The notes: generated by a model from the sequence alone, not told the origin. DNA of 64,000 bases from Legionella moravica DSM 19234 (GCF_000423305.1 NZ_KE384003.1:1-64000), one strand, 5' to 3'; positions 1 through 9,415 are shown, counted from the first letter of the stretch. Numbers and translations: made by a program.

Positions 1-1301
1 GGACGAAGATGGATCCCAACATGAAGATGGATCAAGGGACGAAGATGGATCGCTCTATGACCATGCCAACTGAACCATCTATCATAGGCGATAAGATAGA
101 GTCACTTGATTCGGCAAAGGCCACCACCATAGGAACCAAATATCAAGAGTTAAAAGCCGCAGTAAAAACCAACAATCCTAATAAACCAGTCGATGGGATT
201 ATTAAAATGGAATTGTTTGGTTACATGGACCGTTATATTTGGTTTATTAATGGCCTACCTGAATACAAGGCCAAACCGATTCTGATTGAGCCAGGAAAGC
301 GTTATCGGATTATTTTTACCAACAATTCGATGATGCGTCATCCCATGCATATTCATGGTCATTGGTTTATTTTACGCAATGGTCATGGATCTTACGATCC
401 GTTATTGCATACCATTGAGGTGGCTCCAGGTGCTACTGCCGTTGCCGATTTTGATACCGAGGCCAGCGGCCAATGGTTTTTTCATTGCCACCATCTTCTG
501 CACATGACGGCGGGCATGGCGCGCGTATTTCAATACACTACCATCATCGAGATTGCCAACGGCACTCGAAAGCCAGAGAATTACGCTGTTCAGCAAGCCT
601 ACATCAATCGACCTATCGTAAGAGAAGACGAAGTCATGCCATTGGATGCTTCACTCATCAAACACCCCGCAGGGCATCATCAAGGCTTTTATCGCTCAAG
701 CTATATCGAGCTGGGTGAAGATCCTTTTCATAATGCTCAGGAAATGTCTTTTAGAGGCCTCTATGGCCCAGATTACAATAAGCTCCAGCTGTATACTGAG
801 GATGCGGAAATTTATAAAGGATCCGTTGAAAATGCGGACATCGATGTGTTCTATTGGCATTTGATTAGTCAATTTTGGGCCATTAAAGGTGGGGTCAATT
901 ATTTTTATCGCCCGGGAGGACCTTATTGGCAACCCGGTATTGGGATTGAAGGAGTGATGCCTTATTACATTGATACCAACATTAGAACGTATTACCGGGA
1001 TGGCAGTGTGAAATTTGACATTCAGTTAGCGCGGGCTACTCAGCTGACCAATAACTTCTTCTTCCTAACAGGACTTCGCAGCATTCTGGCCACTCATACC
1101 GTGGTCAAGAATGAGATTGGCAATGGCTTAAACCAAATGCGTTATATCCTTAGACCTTATTATCGTCTTAAGCCAGGGCTTAGTATTTTTACAGAGTACG
1201 AACATGATGAAGAGTATGGTGCTCTTAAGCGGATTCTTCGAAGCCAGGGAGAGGCTACCACTCAAAATACACTAACTTTTGGGGTCGCTGTACTTTTTTA
1301 A
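1..1301 (+). CDS. Multicopper oxidase CopA fused to CopB (5' end missing)
   Basis: Partial: the frame is open to the window edge, so the true start lies upstream. The visible part begins with Met/Asp-rich repeats of the CopA kind, then a C-terminal cupredoxin domain with copper ligands HPMHIHGHW (nt 339-365) and HCHHLLHM (nt 483-506). After about nt 560 the protein continues without a stop into a CopB-like region of alternating beta strands ending in a terminal Phe, as in outer-membrane barrels. CopA oxidises periplasmic Cu(I) and CopB is its outer-membrane partner; normally they are separate genes. I infer copper tolerance. No frameshift is needed to read through. The fusion could be real or the result of a lost stop codon. 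Confidence 0.85.
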   Translation, partial: TKMDPNMKMDQGTKMDRSMTMPTEPSIIGDKIESLDSAKATTIGTKYQELKAAVKTNNPNKPVDGIIKMELFGYMDRYIWFINGLPEYKAKPILIEPGKRYRIIFTNNSMMRHPMHIHGHWFILRNGHGSYDPLLHTIEVAPGATAVADFDTEASGQWFFHCHHLLHMTAGMARVFQYTTIIEIANGTRKPENYAVQQAYINRPIVREDEVMPLDASLIKHPAGHHQGFYRSSYIELGEDPFHNAQEMSFRGLYGPDYNKLQLYTEDAEIYKGSVENADIDVFYWHLISQFWAIKGGVNYFYRPGGPYWQPGIGIEGVMPYYIDTNIRTYYRDGSVKFDIQLARATQLTNNFFFLTGLRSILATHTVVKNEIGNGLNQMRYILRPYYRLKPGLSIFTEYEHDEEYGALKRILRSQGEATTQNTLTFGVAVLF

Positions 1302-1409
1302 GCAGGCGCTTTCTTGCTTATTGGGTTGAAATTATTTTTGAGTTCAGGCTTGGGATAATGAATGGTTTTTTCTGAAGAAACCTCGTGAATGCACTAATTG
1401 GAGGAATGT

Positions 1410-2696
1410 ATGTACTTAGATGCTCTTTCACGGCTTGATAAAGCCGCTTCATTTTGTCGTATTGACCCAGAAGCTTTGGAGAAACTTAAACACCCTAAAT
1501 CCTGTCTGGAAGTATCTCTCCCGGTTCGGATGGATAATGGTGAATTAAAAATTTTTCCAGCTTATCGAGTCCATCATAATAACAGCCGCGGCCCTATGAA
1601 AGGCGGCATACGTTTTCATCCGAAATTGGATTTAGACGAGATGAAAACTCTTGCATTATGGATGACAATAAAATGCGCTGTCGTTGACATCCCCTTTGGT
1701 GGCGCAAAAGGCGGGGTAATTGTTGATCCAAAACAGTTATCCCGCATGGAGTTGGAGCGGTTAAGCCGAAGCTACATTGAGTTAATAGCGGATTTTATTG
1801 GGCCAGACAAAGACATTCCTGCTCCTGATATGTATACCAATGAGATGATCATGGGCTGGATGATGGATGAGTATGCCACCATTGTTCGGAAAAATAGTCC
1901 AGCGGTAATCACAGGCAAGCCTATTCCTTTGGGAGGGAGCTTTGGGCGTGAGGGTGCGACCGGTCTAGGTGCCTACTATTGCATTAAAATTCTTGAAAAA
2001 AAGAAAAAATGGCAGTCTTCTAAGCTACGAGTTGCTGTTCAAGGATTTGGTAATGCTGGACAAAGTATCGCTAAGCTGCTTTACGACAATGGCTATAAAA
2101 TTGTTGCGATAAGTGATTCGAAAGGAGGCATTTATAATACCAAAGGCATCGATATACCTCGCATGATTGAAATAAAAAACAACTCTAAAGAACTGCAGTC
2201 TATCTATTGCAAAAAGTCTATTTGTGATCTTGCGAATGAAGCTATAATTACGAATGAAGAATTATTGGAACTCGAGGTCGACTTACTTATCCCAGCTGCT
2301 GCACAAAATCAAATTACCCAAGAAAATGCAGCCAGAATTAAGGCTCCTATAGTCATTGAAATTGCAAATGGTCCAATAACCTTAGAGGCCGATGCACTAT
2401 TGCAGAAAAAGGGACTATTAATTGTACCCGATATATTAGCCAATACAGGTGGGGTAATCGTAAGCTATTTTGAGTGGGTGCAAAATAAATCAGGTTATTA
2501 TTGGACTATGGAAAAAGTTGAAGAAGAATTACAGACTATCATATCCCGTGAATTCAAGAATATTTGGCAGCTGATGGAACAATATCAAACAGATATGCGG
2601 CAAGCGGCTTACATTCATGCCCTGAGTCGATACGACAAAGCAGTTACGGCCCAAGGAACTCGCGGATATTTTTCAAATTTAAGTCCGAGTCTATAA
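1410..2696 (+). CDS. gdhA: Glutamate dehydrogenase (Glu/Leu/Phe/Val dehydrogenase family)
   Basis: Catalyses reversible NAD(P)-dependent oxidative deamination of glutamate to 2-oxoglutarate in the cytoplasm. The N-terminal dimerisation/substrate domain has PMKGGIRFHP and GGAKGG with the substrate and catalytic lysines, then PAPDMYTNE with the catalytic Asp. The Rossmann domain carries VQGFGNAGQSIAK (GxGxxG-like). Length of 428 residues fits the small hexameric class. I place the start at ATG 1410 because GGAGGAA (1400-1406) sits at ideal spacing; a TTG at 1398 would lie before that site. It stands alone between metal genes, so its link to the island's function is unclear. Leu/Phe specificity cannot be excluded from motifs alone. 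Confidence 0.88.
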   Translation: MYLDALSRLDKAASFCRIDPEALEKLKHPKSCLEVSLPVRMDNGELKIFPAYRVHHNNSRGPMKGGIRFHPKLDLDEMKTLALWMTIKCAVVDIPFGGAKGGVIVDPKQLSRMELERLSRSYIELIADFIGPDKDIPAPDMYTNEMIMGWMMDEYATIVRKNSPAVITGKPIPLGGSFGREGATGLGAYYCIKILEKKKKWQSSKLRVAVQGFGNAGQSIAKLLYDNGYKIVAISDSKGGIYNTKGIDIPRMIEIKNNSKELQSIYCKKSICDLANEAIITNEELLELEVDLLIPAAAQNQITQENAARIKAPIVIEIANGPITLEADALLQKKGLLIVPDILANTGGVIVSYFEWVQNKSGYYWTMEKVEEELQTIISREFKNIWQLMEQYQTDMRQAAYIHALSRYDKAVTAQGTRGYFSNLSPSL

Positions 2697-3008
2697 GGAG
2701 ATTATCCTGTTTGAATTTCATGTTTCTTCTCACTGGGACTCAGTATCTTATTATTAGTAGCTAAAGGCGAATAGCTTATATAATAATAGTGATTACTATA
2801 CCCGTGATGAAGATCATTATCATATCATTGAGCTGGCTTGTTAATTGGGATATTAGGCTTACTCTTCCCAAAGAATAGAATGGTATTCCTCACGTCTTTA
2901 TGACGGCGGCTTATTTATCTTGCGGGTTCTATTTGGCACAAAAAAACTGCTTAACAAAATGTTAATATTCTTACACACACATCAAGATTTGGGGATGAAT
3001 TCCCACTC
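2697..3008. other. Intergenic region between convergent genes
   Basis: About 310 nt between glutamate dehydrogenase (+) and the His-rich protein (-). AT-rich; only very short open frames without ribosome sites. I see no clear terminator, RNA or repeat. Confidence 0.5.
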
Positions 3009-3314
3009 TTAATGTCCGCCGCCATGTCCACCTTGTCCGCCGTGACCACCTTGCCAGCCGTGACCACCGTGATGCCAATTTTGATGCCAATTTTGGTGAT
3101 ATTGAATCCAATGCCATTTATGTCCATTCCAATGCCACTGGCCATGTCCACCATGAGGTATCCAATGAGGTGCATGAGGTACATTAGTAGCCAATATCAT
3201 AGAACCTAATGGTGACTCATTTTTGATTGAGGTATCAAAGGCAGCAGCTACAGCAGTTGAACCTATCAAAGCGGCTACAGCAACAAATAGCTTCAACGTT
3301 TTTAAAGTCCACAT
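3009..3314 (-). CDS. Exported His/Gly-rich protein, probable metal binder
   Basis: 101 residues. A Sec signal peptide (WTLKTLKLF then a hydrophobic stretch to AVA-A) is followed by a short linker and a C-terminal half packed with HG, HW, HQ and GGHG motifs. The start at 3314 is chosen because AAGGAG (3321-3327, complementary strand) is properly spaced; an upstream ATG at 3395 lacks a site and would bury the signal peptide. His/Trp/Gly-rich tails of this kind can bind copper, nickel or zinc, and the setting beside CopA-CopB suggests metal sequestration in the periplasm, but no characterised family is recognised. Confidence 0.7.
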   Translation of the reverse strand: MWTLKTLKLFVAVAALIGSTAVAAAFDTSIKNESPLGSMILATNVPHAPHWIPHGGHGQWHWNGHKWHWIQYHQNWHQNWHHGGHGWQGGHGGQGGHGGGH

Positions 3315-3508
3315 AGTGCCACTCCTTGTAAAGGAAGTGATTGCGTGATTCCAAACTGCTATAAATCCAGTACTTATCGTGTTAAGTATAGACAAGACAT
3401 GATATTAGATCAATTTTTAAATAGGCATAAGATTCATACTTTACTGGCGCAATCCTTTATAAAGATGGACTATACTAATAAAAATGAATGAGCAAAGGAG
3501 TGAACATC

Positions 3509-3805
3509 GTGTCGTCTGAACCTAAGCATCATCCACAGCCACCAACGCCACAAAAACAGAAGGGCTTTTGGAGTTCTCCTTCTGGCATGGTTGCCATCAT
3601 CATTATTGGGATTATTGGCTATTTCTTGATTGTAGAGCATGGTGCTCACATTGCTAGTTTTCTTGGGGCTTCGCCTTTTTTGCTGTTAGTCTTACTCTGT
3701 CCACTAATGCATCTGTTTATGCATAGAGGACATGGAGGTCACGAAAAAGAGCATCATCATAAGTCTGATAGCGAAGACAGTGACTCGTCTGAGAATAAGG
3801 ATTAA
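3509..3805 (+). CDS. DUF2933 small membrane protein
   Basis: 98 residues: a His/Pro-rich N-terminus, FWSSPSGM, two hydrophobic segments (about residues 26-45 and 48-66), then HRGHGGHEKEHHHK and an acidic tail. This matches the DUF2933 layout, a family of unknown function common next to copper and silver resistance genes. I favour the GTG start at 3509, since AAGGAG (3495-3500) lies 8 nt upstream; an ATG at 3488 would sit before that site. It is the first gene of a three-gene cassette; the methyltransferase gene starts 6 nt after its stop. A decayed copy of its N-terminus occurs near 29.4 kb. Confidence 0.8.
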   Translation: MSSEPKHHPQPPTPQKQKGFWSSPSGMVAIIIIGIIGYFLIVEHGAHIASFLGASPFLLLVLLCPLMHLFMHRGHGGHEKEHHHKSDSEDSDSSENKD

Positions 3806-3811
3806 TCGAAA

Positions 3812-4450
3812 ATGGAACATACCTCTTATGCCTATGGGTTTTGGCTGTTGGTCATTGTCAATTCGGCGATCTTCATTTTGTTTGCCTATAGCTTTACCAC
3901 AACGTTTAAAACAGGGCGAGACTGGCGTGCCTTTGGGGGTTTCTCTGCTTTCGTGGTTGCTTATTTTACCGAAATGTATGGTTTCCCTTTAACCATTTAC
4001 TTACTGTCAGGATGGCTTTCTAGATATTATCCTGGAATGGATTTATACGGTCATGACAGCGGCCATTTACTCCATACCCTATTTGGGTTGAAAGGAGATC
4101 CCCATTTTGATGTATTTCATATCTTAAGTTTTGTCTTCATTATCGGCGGTCTTTGGACGATTGCATCAGCCTGGGGTACGCTTTATCGTGCTCAAAAGAA
4201 CCATCAACTCGCAACAACAGGACTGTATGCCAAAATTCGTCACCCGCAATATGATGGGTTTATTCTCGTAATGATTGGATTTTTATTGCAATGGCCAACC
4301 ATTCTGACCTTAATTATGTTTCCTATCCTTGTTACTATGTATGTGAAACTTGCTCGTAAAGAAGAACAGGAAACTTCTAAGGAGTTTGGAGAAGAATACC
4401 AACGCTATGCAGAGAAAACACCGGCCTTTATCCCCCAATTTTTTAAATAA
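3812..4450 (+). CDS. Isoprenylcysteine/phospholipid methyltransferase-family membrane protein
   Basis: 212 residues with five or so membrane segments. The C-terminal third carries the family signature TTGLYAKIRHPQYDG, followed by a hydrophobic segment and EEQETSKEFGEEYQRY, the conserved S-adenosylmethionine-binding region of the ICMT/PEMT superfamily. Substrate unknown: bacterial members methylate lipids or small molecules. It is co-transcribed with the DUF2933 gene before it (6-nt gap) and the small membrane protein after it (21-nt gap). This trio recurs with heavy-metal resistance genes, so a membrane role during metal stress is an inference. Confidence 0.78.
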   Translation: MEHTSYAYGFWLLVIVNSAIFILFAYSFTTTFKTGRDWRAFGGFSAFVVAYFTEMYGFPLTIYLLSGWLSRYYPGMDLYGHDSGHLLHTLFGLKGDPHFDVFHILSFVFIIGGLWTIASAWGTLYRAQKNHQLATTGLYAKIRHPQYDGFILVMIGFLLQWPTILTLIMFPILVTMYVKLARKEEQETSKEFGEEYQRYAEKTPAFIPQFFK

Positions 4451-4471
4451 CGTAAGTATAAGGAGATTTTT

Positions 4472-4717
4472 ATGTTTCAATTTCACACTGCATTTTCACT
4501 GGGGTTAATTGCTTTGTCTGCGGGAACCGCGTTATGGGTTTGGTCAAAGCAGCAAAAGGGAGCGGGTCTTGCAACAATTCTTGGTTTGCTTATTATCCTA
4601 TTCTCAATGACTTCCACGCTTTGTACCGTTTATTATGGAATAAAGTATTGGCAACAAGGTTATTTTCAAAGTCCAATGAATATGCAACCGACCATCTCAA
4701 TGCAAAATAAATCGTAG
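4472..4717 (+). CDS. Small membrane protein of the DUF2933 cassette
   Basis: 81 residues with two predicted membrane helices (about residues 7-25 and 33-55) and a Met-rich tail ending QPTISMQNKS. AAGGAG lies 10 nt before the ATG. No family recognised. It is third in the cassette with DUF2933 and the methyltransferase. The last codons plus about 35 nt of downstream DNA reappear near 29.46 kb in a deleted copy, showing that the three genes moved or duplicated together. Confidence 0.65.
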   Translation: MFQFHTAFSLGLIALSAGTALWVWSKQQKGAGLATILGLLIILFSMTSTLCTVYYGIKYWQQGYFQSPMNMQPTISMQNKS

Positions 4718-4778
4718 ATGAAGGAGATGGGTATACAACTAGAAAAAGGATTTTTTGAAATCTAAGGAAAATAGAATA

Positions 4779-4821
4779 AAAGCATCAATGGAGAAGTCTA
4801 AATCTTCCCTCAATGATGCTT
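4779..4821. terminator. Long hairpin, likely bidirectional terminator
   Basis: AAGCATCA at 4780-4787 pairs with TGATGCTT at 4814-4821, extended by TGGAGAAG/CTTCCCTCA with a mismatch. On the minus strand it is followed by TTATTCTATTTT, so it probably ends the cytochrome/reductase operon; its outer arm overlaps the last codons of the cytochrome gene. It also separates this operon from the convergent + strand cassette. Confidence 0.6.
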
Positions 4822-5631
4822 ATAAAATCCAACGCCCTTAATATCAGTCCACAAAGTGGTTTGATGACAAAGGAAACATTGGTCAACACGAGCATGTTCC
4901 TCACGAGCAACCACTTTTGAGATCATATTAAAATGTTCCATATAATGGCTTGGTGGTGCTTTATGGCATTGGGCACAATCCATTGAGCGAGCGGATGGGT
5001 GTCTAAATTCAGGGATGTTCCAATGAGCTGTTTCATGGCAAGCAGAACAATCGTCACCAAATAATTTAAAATGCTTGTCTTTGTTTTGGTGGCATGATGC
5101 GCACCGTAAAGTAAGCTCTTTATTTGATAAATGGGGGTTTACCAGTAACGTTGGCCTGGTGGATTCATTCTGCTCTAGAAAGTAGTTAACTTGCTCAATA
5201 AGCAACCGTTCTTCTTCATCATTCGCATTTGAAAATAGATTGATCTGCTGAAACCCTAACGAAACCAGCGCATTATGATCCATATGAGTTATACGTGCCT
5301 CTCTACCCAGGTGCTCAGAATGGCACTCGACACAACTGCCAATGTTGGCATGAAATGAGGTGGGTTGGCGTTTTAAAAGAGACTCGTTGTTGGCATGGCA
5401 TGCAATACAGCTCACTGCCTCAACACCTTTTACTGGGGTATGACACGCAGTACAGTTGTGACTAAGAAAAGAGTGGCTCTTGGATAGCTCTCCAGGGCTT
5501 GCCATTCTTTGCCATTCTGCCACGTTAGTCAAGCCGCTGACCTCATCCCCATGATAAGACGTATAATAGGCGGCAAACGACAGCGTTGCTAAAACAATAA
5601 GGACAACCAGTGTGGCCCAGCTCAGCTTCAT
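4810..5631 (-). CDS. Membrane-anchored heptaheme c-type cytochrome
   Basis: 273 residues. An N-terminal membrane anchor (SWATLVVLIVLATLSFAAYY) precedes a periplasmic domain with seven CxxCH haem sites: CTACH, CIACH, CVECH, CASCH, CSACH, CAQCH and CFLCH, plus scattered His that could be distal ligands. The start at 5631 overlaps the upstream stop as ATGA, so translation is coupled; a longer frame from 5727 lies inside the cytochrome b gene. It is the last of three genes that appear to form a chain: cytosolic NAD(P)H/flavin/2Fe-2S, then cytochrome b, then this protein. The electron acceptor is not evident; metal ions or a small molecule are possible. Confidence 0.82.
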   Translation of the reverse strand: MKLSWATLVVLIVLATLSFAAYYTSYHGDEVSGLTNVAEWQRMASPGELSKSHSFLSHNCTACHTPVKGVEAVSCIACHANNESLLKRQPTSFHANIGSCVECHSEHLGREARITHMDHNALVSLGFQQINLFSNANDEEERLLIEQVNYFLEQNESTRPTLLVNPHLSNKELTLRCASCHQNKDKHFKLFGDDCSACHETAHWNIPEFRHPSARSMDCAQCHKAPPSHYMEHFNMISKVVAREEHARVDQCFLCHQTTLWTDIKGVGFYKHH

Positions 5632-6389
5632 TGAAACCACCTTAATCCAAAATAAATTCCAGACCACACATGCAAACCCAGCAGAACATACAATGCCAGT
5701 GCCGTAATAATGTGACATGCTAACCATTTTTGAAATACGCGTTTGAAGTACTCATGAAATCGGATGGCGTATTCAAGCTCAGAGATGGTTTCCGCTAAAG
5801 ACAAAGCACGTATCTCTGCAGATTTTATTAAATGATTCTCAAATGCGGTATCTTCAAGCAACCATAGAAGGAAGCGCGCTCTCATAAGACTTATTTTCCC
5901 TATGTTCTGATTGGAGTAGGTACTCGATTGTAATTCTTGGGCAACGATTTGATATTGCCTTTGCAATCCCACCAGTATGGCCTTTTTTTCATCTATTTCA
6001 TGAGTCATAAAGCCCATGAGATAACGACCAATAAAACCACTGATGGTGACAATGAGTGTCGTTGCAGTAAGAGCGATACCCAGAGCGCTATTGAATTTAT
6101 GCCCTGTATGAATCAAGACTAAAATAGAACCAATAATGCCTGTGTAAATATGCCAGGACAACAGGGTATTCATGGAGACATACTGTGTTACCCAATTCTT
6201 CAAAAAGGAAATGCGCTTAATAAAGAGATAGAATAGGGGAATCAGCATCAATATCGAGCCACTAACCCCAAAAACTCCACCCCAAAAACTCCCAGCAAAT
6301 CGAGGAGACACATGGACGCTAAAGCCTAGCCACGTGATAAGCATTAACAGTACCAAGCCCAAAACCATCATACGTCCTGGCGCATTCAT
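5628..6389 (-). CDS. Cytochrome b-like integral membrane protein
   Basis: 253 residues with about six membrane helices. Candidate haem-ligand histidines sit in helices: LLSWHIYTG, LVLIHTGHKF, ACHIITALALY and LGLHVWSGIY, a four-helix arrangement like dihaem cytochromes b that move electrons across the membrane. A charged, coiled segment (about residues 133-200) interrupts the helices. It starts one base inside the stop of the reductase gene (TAATG) and overlaps the heptaheme cytochrome gene by 4 nt, so the three are translated together. Role as membrane conduit is inferred. Confidence 0.7.
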   Translation of the reverse strand: MNAPGRMMVLGLVLLMLITWLGFSVHVSPRFAGSFWGGVFGVSGSILMLIPLFYLFIKRISFLKNWVTQYVSMNTLLSWHIYTGIIGSILVLIHTGHKFNSALGIALTATTLIVTISGFIGRYLMGFMTHEIDEKKAILVGLQRQYQIVAQELQSSTYSNQNIGKISLMRARFLLWLLEDTAFENHLIKSAEIRALSLAETISELEYAIRFHEYFKRVFQKWLACHIITALALYVLLGLHVWSGIYFGLRWFQ

Positions 6390-8281
6390 TAAACATCCAC
6401 CTCAATATTTTTGGTGGCTTTTGCCTGACAGGCTAAAATAAGCCCGTGTTGCTTGTCTTCCTTTGAAAGGGCATCGTCACAAGCCATGGTTACCTCCCCT
6501 GACAGCAATTGTACTTTACATAACCCGCATTGACCGGTTCTGCACGCATTATCAATAGCAATACTGTTTGCTTCGGCTATTTCAAGTAGTGTGTGATCTG
6601 GCAAAATCGGAACTGTTTTGTTGGATTTTCTAAAAGAAACCATCGCATGAGCATCTGTTTTGATGAAGTCCATGTCTGCCTGCGTTATTTCAGGTTTTCT
6701 TTCCACACCAAACGCTTCCGTTAAAATCAAGTCGGTTGGTACGTTAAGCTCTTTCAAGATATCCAGTACCGCATCCATCATTGCTGGAGGACCACAAACA
6801 TGGATACGACGAGAGGCAATGTCGGGGACAAGATGGCCAATAATATTCTTGGTAAACATGCCTTCTAAACCCATCCAAATGGTTCCCTGTGAACGCAGCA
6901 TCGTCGCATACACATGGAGATTAGAGTATCGTTCCTGAAGGTGTTCTAATTCCTCGCGAAAAATAAAATCAACGGTCGTGCGACAGCAATAAAGCAAATA
7001 AATATCATTATGCCACCCAATATCAGTGAGATAGCGGATGATACCCATCATTGGAGTAATCCCCACCCCTCCACAAATCAGCACAATGCTCTTTGCCTCT
7101 TCACCCGTAAAAGTAAATTTACCATTAGGCCCCATCACATCCAGTAAATCCCCTTCCTTAATTTGGTCATGCAAATAACGAGAAAACAAGCCTTGTTCTT
7201 CTCGCTTTACCGTAATGGCACAATAATGTAGTTGGGTCGGTGTCGAGGCCATGGTATAACTGCGCTTTATCGTTTTCCCCTCAATCACCGCAGTGAGCGT
7301 AATGAACTGGCCAGGATAATAGGTAAATGGCAAAGCCACCTGATGCTGGGATGCCAAATGAAATGTTTTTATTCCTGGAGCCTCTTGAAAAATACGACAA
7401 ACGCGGAGTTTTCCTTCCCACTTCTCTTCCGGTTCGGTGAGCGACCTCATGACTGGAAACTGTGGAATTGGGCATTTATGAACGGGACAGGGAGTTGGAG
7501 CAGTGGCTGTGATTTCTGATGGTGCTTCAGAAACTTTAGAGGACGTAATGGGCTCTACTGATGTTAAGGATGGTGTTGGTTCGGGTGCTTTTGAAGATTG
7601 GGGTGATGCTTCCGAAGAAGCAGCCTTATTTTGTTTTACTAAACGGTCAAGCAATGCAGTGGCTCGTCTCATTTTGAAAAAATACATCCAAATCATGATC
7701 AAAAAAAACAGACTAAACAGGCCTATAATCGTTAAATGAAAAAAAGGCCCTCCTAAGATATTATTGGCTTCTGGAGCACTTGGAAGGAGATTCATTTCAC
7801 GTTTAAACCACTGTAATGCGATGTAGCGCGGATTTTTTCCCTCAGCAAGCGCACGAAGCGCTGCCAGCGCACTCTCATATTGGGCAATCCCTTCCCGTAC
7901 TTTCTCTAAGGCTTCCTGCATTTTAGCGTAATCGTTATTTTTTGATGCAGACAAAAGCTCACCCAGTCCACCCTTCATGAGCGCAATACCCGATGCCATG
8001 CGTTTGTGGGCCATTTGTTGTATTTCAATGCGTTGTTTTGGGGATAATGCCTGAAAATTCATTAAAGAGGGGTAAGGCTCCTGAGAAGGGGAACCTATGT
8101 TTTTCATCATGCCACCCATTCCCTCGCCTTCTTTCTCACTTCCTCCTGGATGATGTGCGGAATGCTCGTCTGCTGAGGGTTGGGCAAAAGCGGTGGAGGC
8201 CACCAGTAACATGAAATAAACGAGCAATTGTTGCAACAATCGAAGCGGAGCAAACTTTTTTTTAATGTATTGAAACGGCAT
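6389..8281 (-). CDS. Membrane-bound NAD(P)H oxidoreductase: FAD, NAD and 2Fe-2S domains
   Basis: 630 residues. A hydrophobic signal/anchor is followed by a His/Met/Gly-rich stretch, a helical exported region, a membrane helix near residues 180-205, a Pro/Ser linker, then the soluble redox part: ferredoxin-reductase FAD domain (FAD motif RSYTMAS), NAD-binding domain (GGVGITPMMG; CGPPAMMD) and a plant-type 2Fe-2S domain with CRTGQCGLC and a distal C. Likely passes NAD(P)H electrons to the downstream cytochrome b and heptaheme cytochrome c. The N-terminal metal-ligand-rich segment is unusual for this reductase class. First gene of the operon. Confidence 0.82.
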   Translation of the reverse strand: MPFQYIKKKFAPLRLLQQLLVYFMLLVASTAFAQPSADEHSAHHPGGSEKEGEGMGGMMKNIGSPSQEPYPSLMNFQALSPKQRIEIQQMAHKRMASGIALMKGGLGELLSASKNNDYAKMQEALEKVREGIAQYESALAALRALAEGKNPRYIALQWFKREMNLLPSAPEANNILGGPFFHLTIIGLFSLFFLIMIWMYFFKMRRATALLDRLVKQNKAASSEASPQSSKAPEPTPSLTSVEPITSSKVSEAPSEITATAPTPCPVHKCPIPQFPVMRSLTEPEEKWEGKLRVCRIFQEAPGIKTFHLASQHQVALPFTYYPGQFITLTAVIEGKTIKRSYTMASTPTQLHYCAITVKREEQGLFSRYLHDQIKEGDLLDVMGPNGKFTFTGEEAKSIVLICGGVGITPMMGIIRYLTDIGWHNDIYLLYCCRTTVDFIFREELEHLQERYSNLHVYATMLRSQGTIWMGLEGMFTKNIIGHLVPDIASRRIHVCGPPAMMDAVLDILKELNVPTDLILTEAFGVERKPEITQADMDFIKTDAHAMVSFRKSNKTVPILPDHTLLEIAEANSIAIDNACRTGQCGLCKVQLLSGEVTMACDDALSKEDKQHGLILACQAKATKNIEVDV

Positions 8282-8494
8282 CCTGTCCCTCCAAAGCCCG
8301 CTTTGTATTTTTAGCTGAGATTATTTGTTTTCCTGGTTAATATTAGTTTATCCCATATTCCGTAACAAATTTCCAATAACTTAGAATGAATCTGACTTAA
8401 CTCTTTAAAAATAAACTTAATAGTTGCTCCTCACTTTGATAGCCTTTTTAGTTTTGGGGTTGAAGTCCCGTAGTTTACTTTGTACTTGGTATTT

Positions 8495-9364
8495 CTAAGT
8501 GAGATCGCGACCAATGATTGCTTCTGCGCTGAGCAGAATATTCTGAATTTCTTCGGTAATTTCTTCCTGACGGAGTAACGTGAGACGATCGTTTAATCTA
8601 TTTTTTTTCCTTTCTAAATGATCCAATGCATTATTCAAGTGAAGGAGTCTTTGATGATTTTCAGCAAAAAATGATTTATAAAAAATGGAATACAACATTG
8701 AAAATAAGTAGTGTTCAACCAATTCAGCCCAAAACTGGTCATTGGATGCATTTAAAACCGGTGGAATGGAATAATGAGTAACATTACTTGCATAAAATTC
8801 TTTAAAGGGTTGCACTGTTTTTGTTTGAACTTGATTGTTATCCTCTTCATTGAAGAGGATAGTCCACTGCCAGGAGTGTAACTTTATATGTTTTTGTGAC
8901 GAAACGTCTTCCAAAGCCTGTAGCAATTTTAAAATGACAGCCGGAATTTCTTCAATGGCATTAGGTCCCTGGATCGTTGCCGTGACACGAGAATCATGAC
9001 GCATGTTTAATGCTAATTTATGCCCTATAACAATGAATGCCAGGTTCAATTCAGCATGGTTCTCCTTAATGGTGTTTAACTGACTCATTACCTGATCATT
9101 AAAACTGCCACAAAATCCTCTTTCTGAGCCGATAAGAATATAAATTACCGGATGAGCCCCTTGTTCATTCATGGAGAACATGGGGTAGAAACTTAAAAAA
9201 TCACTACTCACCTCTTGAATGGTTTGCATTGTTTTTTCCTGCATCGAAAGACATTTAGTCGTTTTACTTAGTTCAAGGGAACAGAGATTTTTCATGGCTG
9301 TCATGATATTGCCAATATCTTCTAAGGCATGAAGATGCTCTTTCAATTTGCTTCGCTTGGTCAT
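8495..9364 (-). CDS. atpG: ATP synthase F1 gamma subunit (N-ATPase operon)
   Basis: 289 residues. The central rotor shaft of F1. The N-terminal helix KLKEHLHALEDIGNIMTAMKNLCSLE and the C-terminal helix ending in NILLSAEAIIGRD keep the family's coiled-coil ends; the middle is divergent. The block IGSERGFCGSFN is the conserved gamma motif. Last gene of an eight-gene operon on the minus strand, 51 nt after alpha. Its position at the end of the operon, after alpha, is the N-ATPase arrangement, unlike the usual alpha-gamma-beta order. Confidence 0.88.
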   Translation of the reverse strand: MTKRSKLKEHLHALEDIGNIMTAMKNLCSLELSKTTKCLSMQEKTMQTIQEVSSDFLSFYPMFSMNEQGAHPVIYILIGSERGFCGSFNDQVMSQLNTIKENHAELNLAFIVIGHKLALNMRHDSRVTATIQGPNAIEEIPAVILKLLQALEDVSSQKHIKLHSWQWTILFNEEDNNQVQTKTVQPFKEFYASNVTHYSIPPVLNASNDQFWAELVEHYLFSMLYSIFYKSFFAENHQRLLHLNNALDHLERKKNRLNDRLTLLRQEEITEEIQNILLSAEAIIGRDLT

Positions 9365-9415
9365 AAAATCGTCCGTAGGTTACAGATACTCATTACATTG
9401 GAAGGAATAACGGGT

